DNA of 6,222 bases, from assembly GCA_041309225.1 (NCBI GenBank), contig JBFYZZ010000032.1:1-6222 (forward strand), given 5' to 3'. Below the pieces are notes generated by a model. The model saw only the letters and a program-made list of their open reading frames with translations, did no database searches and was not told the origin of the DNA. The DNA is from JAFGLY01 sp041309225 (GTDB lineage: Bacteria > Myxococcota_A > UBA796 > JAFGLY01). The position numbers and the translations under genes are program-made. This document shows positions 5,921 through 6,222 of this stretch, piece by piece (the first letter of the stretch is position 1; every line of letters begins with the position of its first letter).

Positions 5921-6222
5921 CAAATTCCAGATTCCTGCCGTTCCCCGCTGTCCTGCTGATGCCGCTCCTGTCCGGGTGCCCGATCTCGTCCGAGGGCCCC
6001 GGCGGCGGCCCCGGCGGCGGCCCCGGCGGCTCCGGCGGCGGCGGCATGGGGCTGGACTTCTCGCAGGCCATCCCCCAACTCACCCAGGACCAGGTCCGGG
6101 CCGGCGAGCATGTGCGCATCACGGGCACGATCGTGGGGCCCGAGTGCACGGGCCGCATCCGCATCGATGTCGTGGAGTCGTCCGGCGGCAGGCCGGGCGG
6201 CGGCATGGGCCCCGGCGGCGGC
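5917..6222 (+). CDS. Gly/Pro-rich lipoprotein of unknown function, partial (3' end off right edge)
   Basis: 102 codons are open from ATG 5917 to the window end with no stop. The ATGA overlap with the preceding gene implies translational coupling. The Shine-Dalgarno is weak (GAAG-like). Residues 1-21 form a type II signal peptide: MTNSR, a hydrophobic core, then LLSGC with the lipidation Cys at residue 21. Next comes a Gly/Pro linker built on a PGGG repeat (about 28-43). A small domain with sequence LTQDQVRAGEHVRITGTIVG follows, then C at about residue 79 and GRIRIDVVE, which looks beta-rich. A second Gly/Pro-rich stretch begins at about residue 92. The same arrangement of linker and small domain recurs in uncharacterised lipoproteins of GC-rich predatory and soil bacteria, from general familiarity only. 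I cannot name a family. It is probably an outer-membrane-anchored periplasmic or surface protein. Confidence 0.85.
   Translation, partial: MTNSRFLPFPAVLLMPLLSGCPISSEGPGGGPGGGPGGSGGGGMGLDFSQAIPQLTQDQVRAGEHVRITGTIVGPECTGRIRIDVVESSGGRPGGGMGPGGG
5998..6045 (+). repeat. 12-nt in-frame tandem repeat encoding PGGG
   Basis: CCCGGCGGCGGC occurs twice in perfect tandem from 5998 and is followed by a degenerate copy with TCC in place of CCC and extra GGC codons. It encodes the Gly/Pro linker after the lipidation Cys of the partial lipoprotein. A related GGC/CCC pattern reappears at 6199-6222 at the window edge. Such codon repeats can change copy number by slippage. Confidence 0.8.

Noticed and set aside
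4157..5923. A 588-codon minus-strand open frame opposite the molybdopterin-fold gene
   Set aside because: The plus strand has ordered family motifs and a strong ribosome binding site; the minus frame has neither.

Overview
The window is extremely GC-rich DNA with strong G/C preference at third codon positions. It has short intergenic gaps, GGAGG-type ribosome binding sites about 5 nt before starts, GTG starts and several lipoproteins. An AgmX/PglI-like C-terminal module, large low-complexity Pro/Ala/Asp/Glu regions and Gly-rich lipoproteins suggest Myxococcota or a related 'deltaproteobacterial' lineage. That assignment is inferred from style, not from a marker gene.

The layout is simple and almost fully coding: five genes, two of them cut by the window edges, in two divergent groups around a 118-nt intergenic region (4126-4243). 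The leftward (minus-strand) group has three genes. First is a 290-aa lipoprotein (4125-3253). It overlaps by GTGA a 167-aa protein with an N-terminal hydrophobic segment and an AgmX/PglI-like domain (3256-2753). After an 89-nt gap comes a very long protein (2663 to beyond base 1, at least 887 residues) that carries a degenerate class III nucleotidyl-cyclase-like domain and a roughly 240-residue acidic/proline-rich tail. The rightward group starts with a 558-aa molybdopterin-oxidoreductase-fold protein (4244-5920). It lacks the N-terminal iron-sulfur segment and any recognisable active-site Cys/Ser/Sec. It overlaps by ATGA a Gly/Pro-rich lipoprotein that runs off the right edge (from 5917).

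The largest gene is easy to miss because it has no stop inside the window and its opposite strand carries very long spurious open frames. The minus-strand reading is supported by a strong Shine-Dalgarno, an in-frame stop upstream of the only plausible start, and recognisable protein features. There are no RNA genes, CRISPR arrays, mobile elements or terminators that I can support. No gene-free stretch exceeds about 120 nt.

Functionally, the two likely enzyme-fold proteins both look like pseudoenzymes (catalytic residues absent), and the other three are envelope or secreted proteins of unknown role. No pathway can be assigned with confidence.
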